From the NCBI GenBank assembly GCA_024704765.1, contig JAKMXF010000099.1:672419-736418 (forward strand): a stretch of DNA of 64,000 nt, written 5' to 3'. The notes under the pieces were generated by a model. It searched no databases. It was not told the DNA's origin and was given only the letters and a program-made list of their open reading frames with translations. The position numbers were made by a program, and so were the translations under genes. Position 1 is the first letter of the stretch. Every line of letters begins with the position of its first letter. This DNA is from Oopsacas minuta. Lineage: Eukaryota; Porifera; Hexactinellida; Lyssacinosida; Leucopsacidae. Shown piece by piece: positions 44,809-56,867 of the stretch.

Positions 44809-47569
44809 TATAGAGAAAATGTCCACATTTCTCAAAAGGTATTGTTAAAAGCAAATGAACTATATTCTTAGTGAATAAGAGATTGACTACTATGAAAATA
44901 CTAGCAGAACCTTAGAGCCATAGGTTTCATGATTTTTTCAATATAGCCTCAACAAACAGAACCACATCCTTATCACGGCAGGAATGTGTTCACATTCCAT
45001 TCATACCAAGCATTTCTTTTCAATTTACTATTCGCTTTTGTCATTATATACAACTGTCAAGCATTAATTTCCCTGAAAACTTGATTTAATCACAGCTTGA
45101 AAAGCAGCATTTTTATTCTATAATAGCTAATCCAAAACTGCACGAAAGTGATGGGGATCGAATAATTAGTGCCCAATATCTACCCACCATAATGGAGCAA
45201 GAGTAATCATTTCGTTGCGAATTACTGTGATATCTTAAAATTTTCCACACAATTACAAAGTAAATTGATAAATGAAAATGAGAAGGTGTTCAAAATACAA
45301 GAGTCTCACTTAGGATCAGTGAGACTTGACTACTAAGCTAAAACATTTCCAAAGTAATTAGGGTTACATGTCCCCGAGAAGGCAAGAAAAGAGAAGTGGA
45401 AATGTGATATCACTATGATAGAGCCAAATTAAGCATTTAATGACTTATAGGAATATGGTATACGAGTTTGCCTTTTAATTGCCTAAATTATGATATCTTA
45501 TCATTCATTAAAAGTGATCGGAGATCGTTATCCCGATCTTTCTGCAAAAATGCATCGCGATTATGTTCACCAGAGTTTTTCCGTTCATATTTCTAAAATT
45601 TATATGAACCTTCTATAGAGAGATGCTCTATTTATCAAGTGCTTACTTCCCACCACGCTGCCATGCGAAATATGCCATCCAATTGCCATGGAAACTAGTA
45701 CATTAAATATGATATATATTATGGGTTCTTGATTTGCAAAGTTTACAAATTCTTTCTTCCTAAACGATCAAATTGGATCCCAAAAATTCGGATAAGAATT
45801 TCTCAACCATCATCTGATCGCACATACTGATGCCATAGAGATATCTTATTAGTCATCCATTTCATTAGATCTAGCTAAATTCAACTGATCGTAGTCAAAT
45901 CTCATTGTGGATTTTTGCTGAAATGGACAAATATGTGATAGTATTGTTTCAATACAATGAACATAACATGCTAAAGAAAGAACTTCCTGAGTGACCCTCT
46001 TATTATTAAGCTCTTTCCTTGGTGCAAAATTACATATTTATCCATTTATAAATACGACGACTCAACTATTTCTCCCCTCTCCTGTCACGACACCACATGC
46101 TGTACGAGGTCATATATTCATACCTGGCGGTCATGAACTTAGTTACGTAATGCAATCAGTCAAAACTCCTAAATACACTTCTAGTATTGTCAACTTACCA
46201 TTACAAACGTGGAATATTCTCAAATGAAATTTGTATATAACATTTTCGAGGCCAAGTCTGTATTTTATTTAGAGATTTATGAGATAGTTTTATCTATGAT
46301 TTAATGGATAATGGTTATTTTGGCCTTGAAAATGAGAGAGTTTCAATTGACTCCTATTCAGTTCTTAATTCCTAAGTAATATAGATGTATGCGATACAGC
46401 ACCAATATCGGCTAGAAATCCGCCATATAACTCCCACGTTCAAATATTTATATGTAAATACATTTCCCCGCTAGAGCCCCTGGGAGAATCTTCGGGCTCT
46501 GGTCCCGCATTATGCCGCTGCTCTCATAGTGTACGAATTTATAACATGAAAAATAGTCTAACAATTGCTAATTTACTATGCTTGTCTACAAATCATGTAA
46601 TTATTTAATAATATTTATGAAAGCTTTCCGTGCTTTCTTGTCTAAAATTAGTTGATAATTACGTCAAATTGGCTTCTCATGTCAACCCGCCTTCAATACT
46701 GAATATAACAACATCACTAAACTTTTGTTATGTTATTCCGTTCCTAAAAAAGTCTTAGACCAATGTAATCTTGTAAATAATTGTTAATTTGACGCTACAG
46801 TACCTGGATGAGTAATAACCTTTGAAATATAATAAGTGCGAGAGAACGTAATCGTTGGAACTAGAAATTTTGAAAATCTTAAGTAATTACGTCCTAGTAC
46901 AAGTACAAGTTAAATTTAAACCATTGATTGATTGAGTACTTTTGAATTAAAATTTGAATGCAAATTCTCCTCCTTTAGCACTAATACAAGTGTAGTAATA
47001 CTCAAAATGAATTCCCAAGAGTTCGAGAAACGACAAGTCAGCCAGGAAGAAATTTTGGCGACTAGATTGAATAGTTTGTATATGCCTTGTTTACAACAGG
47101 TTTATACAAGAGAAACCTTATGGTTTCACAAATTGAGCTATTACTTGACTTGTAAATAAAACATAATACATAAATAGTTGGTGAGTTGTAATTATATTTG
47201 AGAATATGTAATTTACTCGTGAATACACAGGCGTACACATTTTAGTTGTATTGATTTTGTCAACTGATATATACTAATTCTGTGTTGCTGATTCCGATTA
47301 TTAAGTCAGTTTCTCCTAATGCGTCAAGTTGTCTCACAATCCCATTACTACATTTATAGAACAAAATTGGTTTCAACCCTTATATGTTAGATTGCATCAA
47401 TTAAATTTCTGAAAATGTCAATATTTCATTCGCTAAGAATAATTATATAATTGTTACTAATATGAATGGAAGAAAGTGATACTATAAACATGTAATCTGA
47501 GCACTATTCAATCTAAAAATTTTCTCTTGTTTGACTTTCTTGAATGTTATTCGTTAGGACAATTTCTTT
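44809..47569. other. Long non-coding stretch
   Basis: No gene supported. A frame at 45991-46227 has fair composition but no motif and no convincing splice sites. The GC-richer patch at 46470-46520 is unexplained. Confidence 0.35.
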
Positions 47570-49200
47570 TTAGGTACCAACAGTAATCTGCCATCATATG
47601 TGGTCCCATCTTCATTGATATCGCTGTTCCATCACTTTTATGTCTTGATGGAATCGTTCACCTTGTTCTTCACTCATATTACCTAGATTACCCGGAAATC
47701 TGTCAAGATGGTCTCTCAAATAATGAATTTTAATGCTCATATTACAGCCTAGAGCATGATAGCTGTCGACTAACTCTGTGACTAGTTCTTTGTAGTTGGA
47801 TGCCTTTTTATTACCAAGGAATTAGAAACGACATTAGAGAAAGCCTGCCACGCTGTCTTCTCTTCCTCGTTCATTGAATCTTTGAAGCTGTTGTCCCTAA
47901 GTAACTTGCGAATCTGTGTACCTTCAAATATCCCTGCCGTTTTCTTCTCTTCACTGATTTCTGGAAAATAATTTCGGATATACTAAAAACAATATCTGTC
48001 TTTATCCAGTGCTATGATGAATTCTTCATTAAACCAAGCTTAATGTGGAGAGGAGGTAGAATTATTTTATTTGTATGTACCAGAGGGTTATTAATTACAT
48101 TTTTGTCCGCTACTTGCAAACATTCTCTCGGAGGCCACTTTCCCTTATCCAATGCTGTTCCTACCTCTACTGTCCCAATAACAAAGAAAACAGGGGCACT
48201 TAGTGAACCCAGATTGTTGTCCTAATAGAAAGTTGACCATTTTGAGATCAACACAGATGACCCAATCATGTGCAGTGTAATTAGTAATCTCTAATATCTC
48301 TTTCACATTATTGTACTCCTCTTTGAGTTTAACTGAATATCCTATAGGAAATGAACCGAATATATTTCAACTATGGAGTAGTACACATTTCAGACTCCTT
48401 TTGGAGCTGTCAATAAACAGCCTCTAGTCACTTGGATTGTAGTTCGGAACTCCCATTGCCAGTAGACGACCCTCAACATTTGGACAAAACACCAAACTAT
48501 TCCTTTCGCAGAAATACTGTTGAAACTCTTGCTCCCTGTAATGATATGATGTTACTTTTTGTTCCTTGATGGAGTAGGTTCTTTTCTTTCAATCTAGATG
48601 CAAGCAACTCAGAAGATTCTTTCGAGAGGTCAAGGTCACGAATTAAATCATTCAATTCCGCTTGGTTAAAGAGAGAAGGCTCCGAGGAAGGACCTTGAAA
48701 ATCAACATCATATTCACAGTCATGATCATTGACTTCTTCCGAATTGGCACCATCTTCATCATCATAGAGTCCGAGAAATTCTGTGAATATTGGTACAGGT
48801 AGATCACTATAATGAGGGACTGGTCGAATAGCAGATTCTAAATTTGGGTAATCCAGTAGGTGTCTGTCACTCTTTTTGCAGCCCATAACATTTACCATGC
48901 AAAAATAACAATCATCGGAATGATTTTTGGATTCTCTCCAAATCATAGGAATTCCGAAAGGGAGGTGTTTCTCTTTACCTTTACTCCAAGACCTCAAGAA
49001 TTCTACACAAGATTTACAGACCTTATGAGGTGCCCAACTTTTGTCCTGGTCGCCCAGCTTAACTTTGTAATACGCATGGTAAGCTCTATTCACAATTTCA
49101 GTAATATTCTGCATCTGAAGTTTCGGAGTATAGAAACCACAAATATAACAAAAAATGTCTGGACAATTGAAACACTTTCTTTTCGACGTATCAACAAAAA
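47570..49200 (-). pseudogene. Decayed copy of a widespread unclassified repeat protein
   Basis: The 5' part (to 48497) is a clean 205-codon frame. It follows a Cys-rich start (KCFNCPDIFCYICG near 49125-49170) and contains KVCKSCVEFLRSW, DDCYFCMVNVMGCKKSDRH and an acidic middle. Past a stop at 48497-48499 the similarity continues in other frames: DWRLFIDSSKRSLKCVL near 48380-48430, TNYTAHDWVICVDLKM near 48235-48280, EEKKTAGIFEGTQIRKLLRD near 47890-47950, and NMSEEQGERFHQDI near 47650-47690. I recall this architecture from many arthropod and cnidarian genomes as unnamed proteins. It behaves like a TE gene, but I cannot assign a transposase class. Multiple Cys pairs suggest zinc binding. Confidence 0.6.
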
Positions 49201-49839
49201 AGAATAACAGACTAGTTAAAAGCCAATAAGCAAATAAGACTATTTGAATATATATACTATGTACATAATGTTATTGTTGTAATATGTAATCATGATGAAT
49301 TTTTGGCAAAATCGAAATTTTTCTGAAGATGTAGCTATATGTTTGTGAAAAAACTGAATAGATATTCAAAATCAGCGCACCTAAATTAGTCTAAATCAGT
49401 GATCAAAATATAAACAACTGCAATATAATATTTTTTGTAGCCCTGTGTTATCAATGCTAAGTGGTAGATTTACTTGAATTGTTACTAAAATTTCATTACT
49501 CAAGTAAAATAAGTACAATTTCAAGTATTCAAGAAATTTACCTCAACAGTTGAACCCAACCATAAATTTACTAACAATTTCAATCCTCAACATGATACCG
49601 GACATAAGTCCTTTGAGATCAGGGCGTCTTGCCCCCCTCGGTGCCCTAACCTCATTAGCGGGAATATCAGAATTCTTCTCAAATTCTCCAGTCTATCCAG
49701 TTTATCTTTACTGTATAAGATGTTTATTTTATATGATTCACATCAAATAGATACTCAAGAATAGTTGGGAATCCTTGGAAGTTTGGTCGGCTACCCCTGT
49801 TCTGTGTATTTATCTGATTCCTTTAATATCTATTTCTAG
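49201..49839. other. Intron sequence before kinase exon B
   Basis: No other feature seen. Confidence 0.4.
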
Positions 49840-49938
49840 GTTCAGACTATGACTACAGGACCAACATATATTGGATGGTTCGGATTATTAACATTAACAG
49901 ATATTTTGGACTTTGCCTATCAAATTGCTGATGGGATG
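49840..49938 (+). CDS. Receptor tyrosine kinase, exon B (helices D-E)
   Basis: A 99-base exon encoding 33 residues from VQTMTTGPTYIG to ILDFAYQIADGM. The last part is the classic helix-E signature before the catalytic loop, and joining to exon C gives ADGM-NYISSMGIIHRDL. Acceptor 'tatttctag' ends at 49839 and donor ATG/gtgagt is at 49938/49939. It is phase 0 at both ends, compatible with exons A (ends phase 0) and C (starts phase 0). The first 20 residues are probably a short kinase insert. It is too short for long-frame searches; it was found by looking for the missing helix-E motif. Confidence 0.87.
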
Positions 49939-50273
49939 GTGAGTTTTTAGTGTTTTGTCCATTAGGTAATTTGTTTATAACGTACACTTCGATAATATAA
50001 TGTGGGAAAACAGTTACGTCTTCTTTCAGTTTACTCATTGGAATCCATTAATTCGATATACAGGGTTTAAGAAATTGTTTCCTCTATTTTGACCATACAG
50101 TATAACTATTTCCTATATTCTAATGTACTTTATTATTATTACTTGAATAAATACAATGTATACTGTACCTGTAGACAGTACCTTAAGTATATTTTGGAAT
50201 GTTTTGTTACTTTTTGATTGATGAAGTTTGTAGTTGTTTCTAACAGAAATTTTTTAAGAAATAGTCAAAATGC

Positions 50274-50560
50274 CAGTATCAAATTTGCGCCATCAGGCAA
50301 TGGGCATGATAAAGGATGGAATGACCCAAAGTCAGTTGGCAAATAATATTCGAGTCTGGATGCGAACCGTTCGTTTTAAGAAGGGAGATTCTCTTACAAA
50401 TAGAAGTGGCCGCGGGAAGAAACGGTCTTAGAAACAATCTCAAAATTGTTTTGAAGAAAAATGTTGGAAAAAAACAAAATCAACACGGAAACTATCCCAT
50501 ATCTTGAAATTTAAAGGTTTCCGGCTTTCCAAGTTACTATTCCACAATGGCACAACAGGT
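50274..50560 (+). pseudogene. Tc1 transposase N-terminal fragment
   Basis: Reads MPVSNLRHQAMGMIKDGMTQ from an ATG at about 50270. NNIRVWMRTVRF and NRSGRGKKRS (the GRPR-like linker) follow, then a TAG and KSTRKLSHILKFKGFRLSK. This is the paired helix-turn-helix region of Tc1 transposases. It ends without its catalytic part, which resumes at 53420. Confidence 0.7.
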
Positions 50561-51164
50561 GGAAATTGCGAAATATTTGACCATGATATTTGATATTTAA
50601 TTAATCCTATCTTATTCAGCATACTTGGAAACCCAGAAATACAGCCTATAATGATATTTATAGTCTTACTTTGGAACAATAGTTATTTATAGATGAGTAA
50701 CTTCAAACATGATGAAAACACAAAAATCAAGGTTTCTCAAAGTAGCCAAAGGAATTCGACACATAATCGTGTGTTAGTTTTGTATATGAAAATTGTAGCC
50801 TGTCATATTGAAGTACTTTTTGTGGCTATTATAATGAAATACATGGCTAGGAAATTATAATGTTAGCTTTTCAGATAAACTAGGTAGAAATTCCAAATAA
50901 TTTTGTGATTATGTTTGGTCAATTGAGTTTGAAATGCCACAACTATCTTTGCCTGTTGTCGCCCGTTGTAAATTAGATTTTATTTTTAAGAAAGCTATAT
51001 TTGAAACAAAATAAACTTAGTTCTAGCCTGGCGCAACTTGGCGCTGATTGAGTTTTGCATCTATTTCTACTGATCGTCCCGTAATTTACAGCCCTTATGT
51101 TAGAAATAAATTTTATCTTATGGGTGATAATTAATTAGTTTCAATTTTTCTCCGTCCTAGTGAA

Positions 51165-53290
51165 CACCAAAGAAGCCTTCAATTTATATATGTCCAACTC
51201 GGGGAAAGCGTTTTGTACGATTGCTCTTGAGTTTATTACTAAATATAATTTTGAAGAGTCAAACTGTGACCTTTTCCGCCGACAATTTCGAATATTAAGT
51301 CTGAAAGAAAAATATATTTGAAAGAGAAGGACTTAGCATCTTAGGAGGAATGTTCCTTTGTAGGGATCCTCAAATGGATGACATTCCACAGTCTTCAAAT
51401 GGGGATAGACCCTTCAAGGAATCCACAATTGTATTCGAGGAAGACTTTAGTCGAGTATCTCGGAAGCACATCGGCGAATTAAGTAATAAGGTATGCGATA
51501 TCCATTAGCCAACCTGAAATTACATCTGGAAGCTGTTGTACAACGGGAAGAAGTTTCACCTAAGATGCTTTCTAGCTACTTAATGTTGTTGTATTCACAT
51601 GAAGAGCATGATGTTAGCACTGCTAATATCAGCAAAAATCTAATTGCCCGGAGTCATGGATTAGGAAATTTCAACAGGAACTCTCTTTAGATTCGTCTTG
51701 CTTCTTACTAGACTCATTAGAAATTGGGAAATCAAAATACATCGACCTAAGATGTATATTAATTAATGAGGATATCACCCTCCCTGATTACAATATAGTC
51801 GCAATCAATCGTAGTCAAATTAGCATAACTGATGAGATGGTAATAGTGGAAAGAGAGTATCCGGTTGGAAATTGGTATGCCCTATCACAGATAACACTCA
51901 AACAGTGATATTCACAAATACTCTCGTTGACAGTGATGACCAACCACTTAAGATTCGGATATCCGATGGGTTAGATGGGTCAGGTTCCCACCGCGTTTAT
52001 CAACAAGCAACATCCCATTCCGATTTAACAACCAAGAACTTTCTATTATTTGGGTTTAAGGTGCTTTCTATCCCCAATCACCAAGGAAAACTCCTCTGGA
52101 AGAACTCTATTCCGAATTCCCCATTCTCGATAAGGCCAATAACCATACTTGCTCTTCAAGAAAATCTAGAAAACGTAGGCTTTCTTATGTCGACAATGGT
52201 GAACAAAGAGACTGAGTACATCGAAATAATGGTCTAAATCTGATTAATGGTATCACTGCTTGTGTACAAATTTTGCGTTCACAAATTGATGGAAAATGGC
52301 TCAAATTTTGAGTGGTGCACGAAGAGCTTGTTTTCAGTTTTGCACAACTACATTCAAGCAGAAGCAACATTTAACTTTTGTCCAGGATGGCTTTCCCATC
52401 AACAGGTTTGTCAGTGATGCAAGGATCGTATTTGAAGAAGTTGATGAAGAGCGATTTCTCTCACTAAGTTCTAACGAAAGGTTTAATCTTACGCATGCAC
52501 CTTTATGTGATATAGACATAATCCCAGGCCCACCATTACACGCATACCTTAGGTGTTTCAGTTGGTTTATGTCCCTGGTAAGCCATCTAACTGCTGGAGT
52601 GACTAAATTGTCCCTAACTTCTACTAAAGTCCAATACACCAAGAGTTTTATTTGCGGTTTGTTAAAAGAAAAGTTAATTTGATGATTGATTGTGCTTCTT
52701 AACAAGGTGGAACTTCTACAACAGGAAATGTCGTGAGGCGGTGCTTAGTGAGAAAAGTTGATAGTGAGAGTGACTTCCTATACTGGATTTTGACAGTATT
52801 ACCATCAAATTACAAACAAGTGATCACTGATATCCACACCTACCTTGGAGCCATCCTACGGGTATATAATTCTAATAGAAGAATACACACAGACGAACTC
52901 TCATTGGTATGTCGCGAACTTTATCAGCTGATTTTGGCGCAATTTTTCTTGGGCTAATATAACCCCTACAATGCACAAACTGTTAGCTCATGCAGCAAGC
53001 ATGATTTCTGATTTTACTGATAGTTATGGACTGGAACAGTTATCAGAGGAAGGTCTAGAGTCAAGCAGTAAGTTACTCGGAAGATTTAGAGAGCGTCTAT
53101 TGACGAAGTTTTCTTTTGAAGAAAACTTAAAATGTCTTTTCTCACGGATCATCTGCCAAAGTGTTCCGATTCTTCTACTAAACAGAAAAATGCGGAAAAG
53201 TGCCTCAAGTAACAGGGATACTCTTAGTAAACAAGATCTTATTGTTAATTCCGTCATAATAGAGGATGATTAAGTGTATTTCCAAAACTA
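51165..53290 (+). pseudogene. RAG1/Transib-like transposase remnant, copy A
   Basis: Order on the + strand: RPFKESTIVFEEDF near 51407-51450; NEDITLPDY ... GNWYALSQITL near 51760-51890; ISDGLDGSGSHRVYQQ with the first catalytic Asp at 51974-51976; KLLWKNSIPNSPFSIRPITI; then ARRACFQFC, the CxxC zinc motif with Cys at 52329 and 52341. HAPLCDIDIIPG has the second Asp at 52509-52511 (compare HCDIG in RAG1). MHKLLAHA has its His pair at 52974 and 52989 (compare FHKTLAH). QLSEEGLESSSKLLGRFRE holds the catalytic Glu at 53046-53051 (compare SEGNESGNK). All three acidic positions survive, but frameshifts near 51870, 52240, 52690 and 52960 break the gene. Whether it belongs to Transib proper or a RAG-like lineage needs a tree. 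Confidence 0.72.
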
Positions 53291-53419
53291 TATCGACATT
53301 CCAATGACGTCATAACTAGTGATTCCGAAGCCGTATATAAATTCGGATAGTGTAAATCTGTTGTATAGGGTAGATAATCTATACGTCAATAATACATCGT
53401 AACTACATATCTGTTACGT

Positions 53420-54129
53420 AATTTGCTATTTTCATCAAGCTGTCATTTCGTGCCACTGTGTATTCATAGCTATCTACGGATAAATCTCAGACTCAAGCCT
53501 TATCAACCTCAGGTTCTTCCACTATTGACCGAAAATCACAGAATCGCTCGGTTGAAGTTCTGCCAGAAGAGGAGAAATTTGTCAATTAATGATTGGCAGC
53601 AAGTGTTTTTATCAGATGAATCATCCTTCGAATTATTTCATCCCCCTAACCGCCAGAATGTTCGAACTCGGTCAGATTGTAGAGATAAAGTCTCGCATTT
53701 TGTGAGTGTAAATTTCCAGGAAAATTACAAGTGTGGGGGTGATGTCCCATCGAGTTTTATCAGAACTCCATATCCTACCCTCGGTCAAACTGTTGCAACT
53801 GAATATTGCATAGGGGAGATTCAAAAGAAGAGAATTACAGGTAACCCATTAGAGAAAAAAATGTTGCCCAACATGCCAATTGCGATTTTCCAGCAAGATG
53901 GAGCACCAGCACACACCTCAAAATAATGTCAAGAATGGCTCGAAGATAATGTATGCAAATTCTGGGAGAAGTACATCTGTCCTGCCAATTCGCCTGATTC
54001 AAGCTCAATCGAAATCTCTGGACACTTCTAATAACAAGGCTATGAACAATGGAACGCCTAACAAATCTAAAAATGCTGCAGAAACAGATAATTCAAGATT
54101 GGAGAGAGATAACTCCTGAAGCTTTAGAC
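53420..54129 (+). pseudogene. Tc1 transposase catalytic half (DD37E), interrupted
   Basis: LRLKPYQPQVLPLLTENHRI leads to QVFLSDESSFELF (first Asp, near 53610), NMPIAIFQQDGAPAHTSK (second Asp, near 53895), a stop at 53924-53926, then CQEWLEDN and ANSPDSSSIE; 37 positions separate the second Asp from the Glu. In a shifted frame MLQKQIIQDWREITPEALD continues to 54129, where a hAT begins; the remaining C-terminus resumes at 56486. DD37E elements are Tc1 relatives. Confidence 0.78.
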
Positions 54130-56485
54130 CAGTGGTTCCCAACGGGGGCTTAAACGCCCCCCGGGAGGCGTTTGCTTTGCCTCAGGGGGCGCTATGGAGG
54201 AAGGGGACGCTGTGGGGGGCGCTGACAAGATAATGAGCCGTTGGATGAAGATTTATTCCAATATCTGTAAATTTTGCGAAATACTATTGTATCATTAATA
54301 TGTTGTGCACTTTACCCATGATGACAATTTTAACACGTTGTCCACAAGAAGAGCTAAGTATTCACCATTTACAATCAATCAATGCTTTCAATGGTATTGT
54401 TTCTTTGTTTTGAATTAACAGTTCAGACGGCTTCTTAACAAAGAAGTTATAAAAAGTGATCATACCATGTTATATCATTAATTACCTCAATAGTAGACAC
54501 AATTTTTCTTGCATATCCAATCATGGCTGAAAACCGCAGAAGAAATGCCATCAATACTCCATAGATTATCTGAAATTTGGTTTCATCACTTCACCTACTG
54601 ATCAACAATTACCCTTTCTTTACTCTGCAATCAAGTGTTCTCTAATTAGGGCATGAAACCTTCACGTATGTGCGGCCATTTGACGGAGAAACACCCTGAT
54701 AAGAAAGGCAAGGATCTCAAATATTTCCAGACTTTGAGCAAGCAGTTTGCAAATCTAGTTCTATAGATTGAATGATTAAGAAAATTACTACTAAAAATGA
54801 CGATGGTCTCGTTGCTTCTTACAATATATCTCTTTTAATCGCCAAATGTGGAAAGCCTCATACAATAGGTGAAAAGCTCATCCTTCTAGCTATAAGAGAG
54901 GTTATATCTACTGTCATGCATCAAGATACGTCTAGTGTAGTTAGATCAATTCCCTTAAGTAATAACTCAGTTTCGAGGAGGATCGAAGAATTGGCTATAG
55001 ATGTTGAACAACAGTTGTGTAAAGTTTTACAAACAACGGAATTCGCTTTGCAGCTTGATGAGTCAACCTGCGTGACAATGAAGACTTACTTATGGCATAT
55101 GTACGATATATCCACAATGGTGTATCAAAAGAAGAAATGCTCTTCTCCAAGCCACTAGAAACAGATACTAAAGGTGAGACAATATTTATGGTGGTAAAGC
55201 AATTTTGTGAAGAGAAGAACATACCAATGGGAAATATTATTGCGTGTGCTACTGATGGAGCACCTTCAATGATTGGACGTCATCGTGGTTTCATAGCTCA
55301 TCTGAAACGAGCTGTGCCGAAGGTTTTCTCTATTCATTGTGTCATACATCGTCAAGATTTGATCGCCAAGCACCTAGCACCTAATCTTCACCAGTCTTTG
55401 CAAATCGTGATTACTGCTACGAACAAAATCAAAAAGAACTCACTGAATGATCGCATCTTTCAGCAACTTTGTGAAAACAATGATGAAGATTACAAACGCC
55501 TCCTTCTCCATACTGAAGTTAGGTGGCTTTCTAAAGGTAATTGTTTGAAACGATTCCATCAACTGTTTGATTCTATAGTCCAGTTCCTAGTAGAAGAATA
55601 CGATTCAACTCTGGCAGAAATGGTTAAAATGATAAGGACTGATGTGGCTTACTTAGCTGACATATTTGAGAAACTGAATATAGTGAATAAGCAGCTACAA
55701 GGAAATAATACTATTCTTATTCAAGAGAAGGGCGTTGTTCTATTATTCTTAAGTAAACTAACCTTGTTCCGACAGAATACTGCGCGTCGTGAATTTGGGC
55801 AGTTACCTTGTTTAAGTGAACTGGATATGGCAAATAATAACATCATTAGAGATGACAACATTCATATTTACTGTTCACATGTTGATTCCCTTAGCGAAGA
55901 TTTGTTGATTCGATTCAAAGATTTAACCGAGTTAGTTATCCCTAATTTTGTGATAAATCCATTTAGAACAAATATAGAAACTTTGGATCCACAATTTCAA
56001 GAAGAATTCATCGATTTTCAGAAGGATATCGAATGCAATGCCATATTCACCCAATGTGGATATAGTGCATTCAGGATGAGGAAGGAAGTTTCTGAACGCT
56101 ATTCCCATAATTTTCAAACTGAAAAATTGATGTTTGTTGCACTTTCATCATCATATCTTGTCGAAAAGGGATTCAGCACAGTAGTTAATCTGCTCACAAA
56201 GCAAAGAAATCGACTGGTAATAGCAACAAGAGGCGACTTGAGACTCTTTCTGACGCAGTTAGAACCGGATGAAGCCAAACTAGCAAAGAGCCACCAAAGT
56301 CAAGGATCATATGTTCCAACGTATACTGATACTTAGATTAGTCCTTAGGTGCTCTATCAGTCTATCATTAATATTTCTATATAGTCAGTAATTAAAAACT
56401 GATTCAATAAAGTATTAAATAGGGAACGTTCTGTAAATATTAAGTCTATAAGGGGAGTAAAATTGATAAATGTTGGGAAACACTG
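54130..56485 (+). mobile_element. hAT element (2356 bp) with exact 8 bp duplication
   Basis: Ends CAGTGGTTCCCAACGGGGG and (inward from the right) CAGTGTTTCCCAACATTTATC. The octamer ctttagac is identical on both sides (54122-54129 and 56486-56493). It sits inside the C-terminal codons of the Tc1 transposase: removing it and one octamer restores continuity of that frame to its stop. Confidence 0.95.
54652..56336 (+). pseudogene. ZBED5/SCAND3-like hAT transposase, lightly broken
   Basis: BED-finger part: KPSRMCGHLTEKHPDKKGKD near 54655-54715, then stops (TAG 54764-54766, TGA 54771-54773) before the frame resumes. IPLSNNSVSRRIEELAIDV and FALQLDESTCVTMK (first catalytic Asp) end near 55080. A one-base loss near 55090 shifts to the long frame 55092-56336. 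This reads ACATDGAPSMIGRHRGF (second Asp), HCVIHRQDL (Cys-x-x-x-His), EVRWLSKGNCL and, near the end, SSSYLVEKGFSTVVNLLTKQ. Full domain order is kept. The copy is young, judging from intact flanks and few lesions. Confidence 0.88.
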
Positions 56486-56533
56486 CTTTAGACAAACTCA
56501 TTGCTCGCATGCTAATCGTATCAGTAAATGTAT
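56486..56533 (+). pseudogene. C-terminal tail of the interrupted Tc1 transposase
   Basis: After the duplicated ctttagac the frame reads LDKLIARMLIVSVNVFS and stops (TAA), the expected end of a Tc1 transposase. Confidence 0.75.
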
Positions 56534-56867
56534 TCAGTTAAAGGTAGGTTACATTGGAAAGTGAATAGAGCGTTTGTTTAAGTCTCTTGCATAGAAATTC
56601 TCGATTATATGATAGGAAAACAATTTCTTAACACACTATACATCAACATATAGTTTTGTGTATTCTAGGCAGTTCTGCTATCATTTGCTTTTAACAGGTG
56701 TAGATTTGGAAAGTTTATCTAGTTTGCGTGTATGTGCTATGGAGCATTTTGACATTAGGAAAATGTTAACATCTACCGCGGAACCAGTTGACAGCGTAAA
56801 TTCCTACGAATTTCTTAAATAATAATTTATGGCTTTTGAATATGTTAGGTATTGTAGTACTTGTATA

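Larger units (their letters stand above)
50061..56636 (+). mobile_element. Tc1 element (DD37E) split by later insertions
   Basis: The left end CAGGGTTTAAGAAATTGTTTCC at 50061 (after TATA) matches, inverted, the right end at about 56636 (ggaaaacaatttcttaacacac). Transposase pieces in order: N-terminus 50274-50560, catalytic half 53420-54129, and last residues 56486-56533. Between them lie a RAG1-like transposase fragment and a complete hAT, so one original element of perhaps 1.5-2 kb has grown to 6.6 kb. Confidence 0.65.

Noticed and set aside
45991-46227. 78-codon frame as an extra kinase exon (kinase insert)
   Set aside because: No good splice sites in phase and no motif; exons A and B already join in phase without it.
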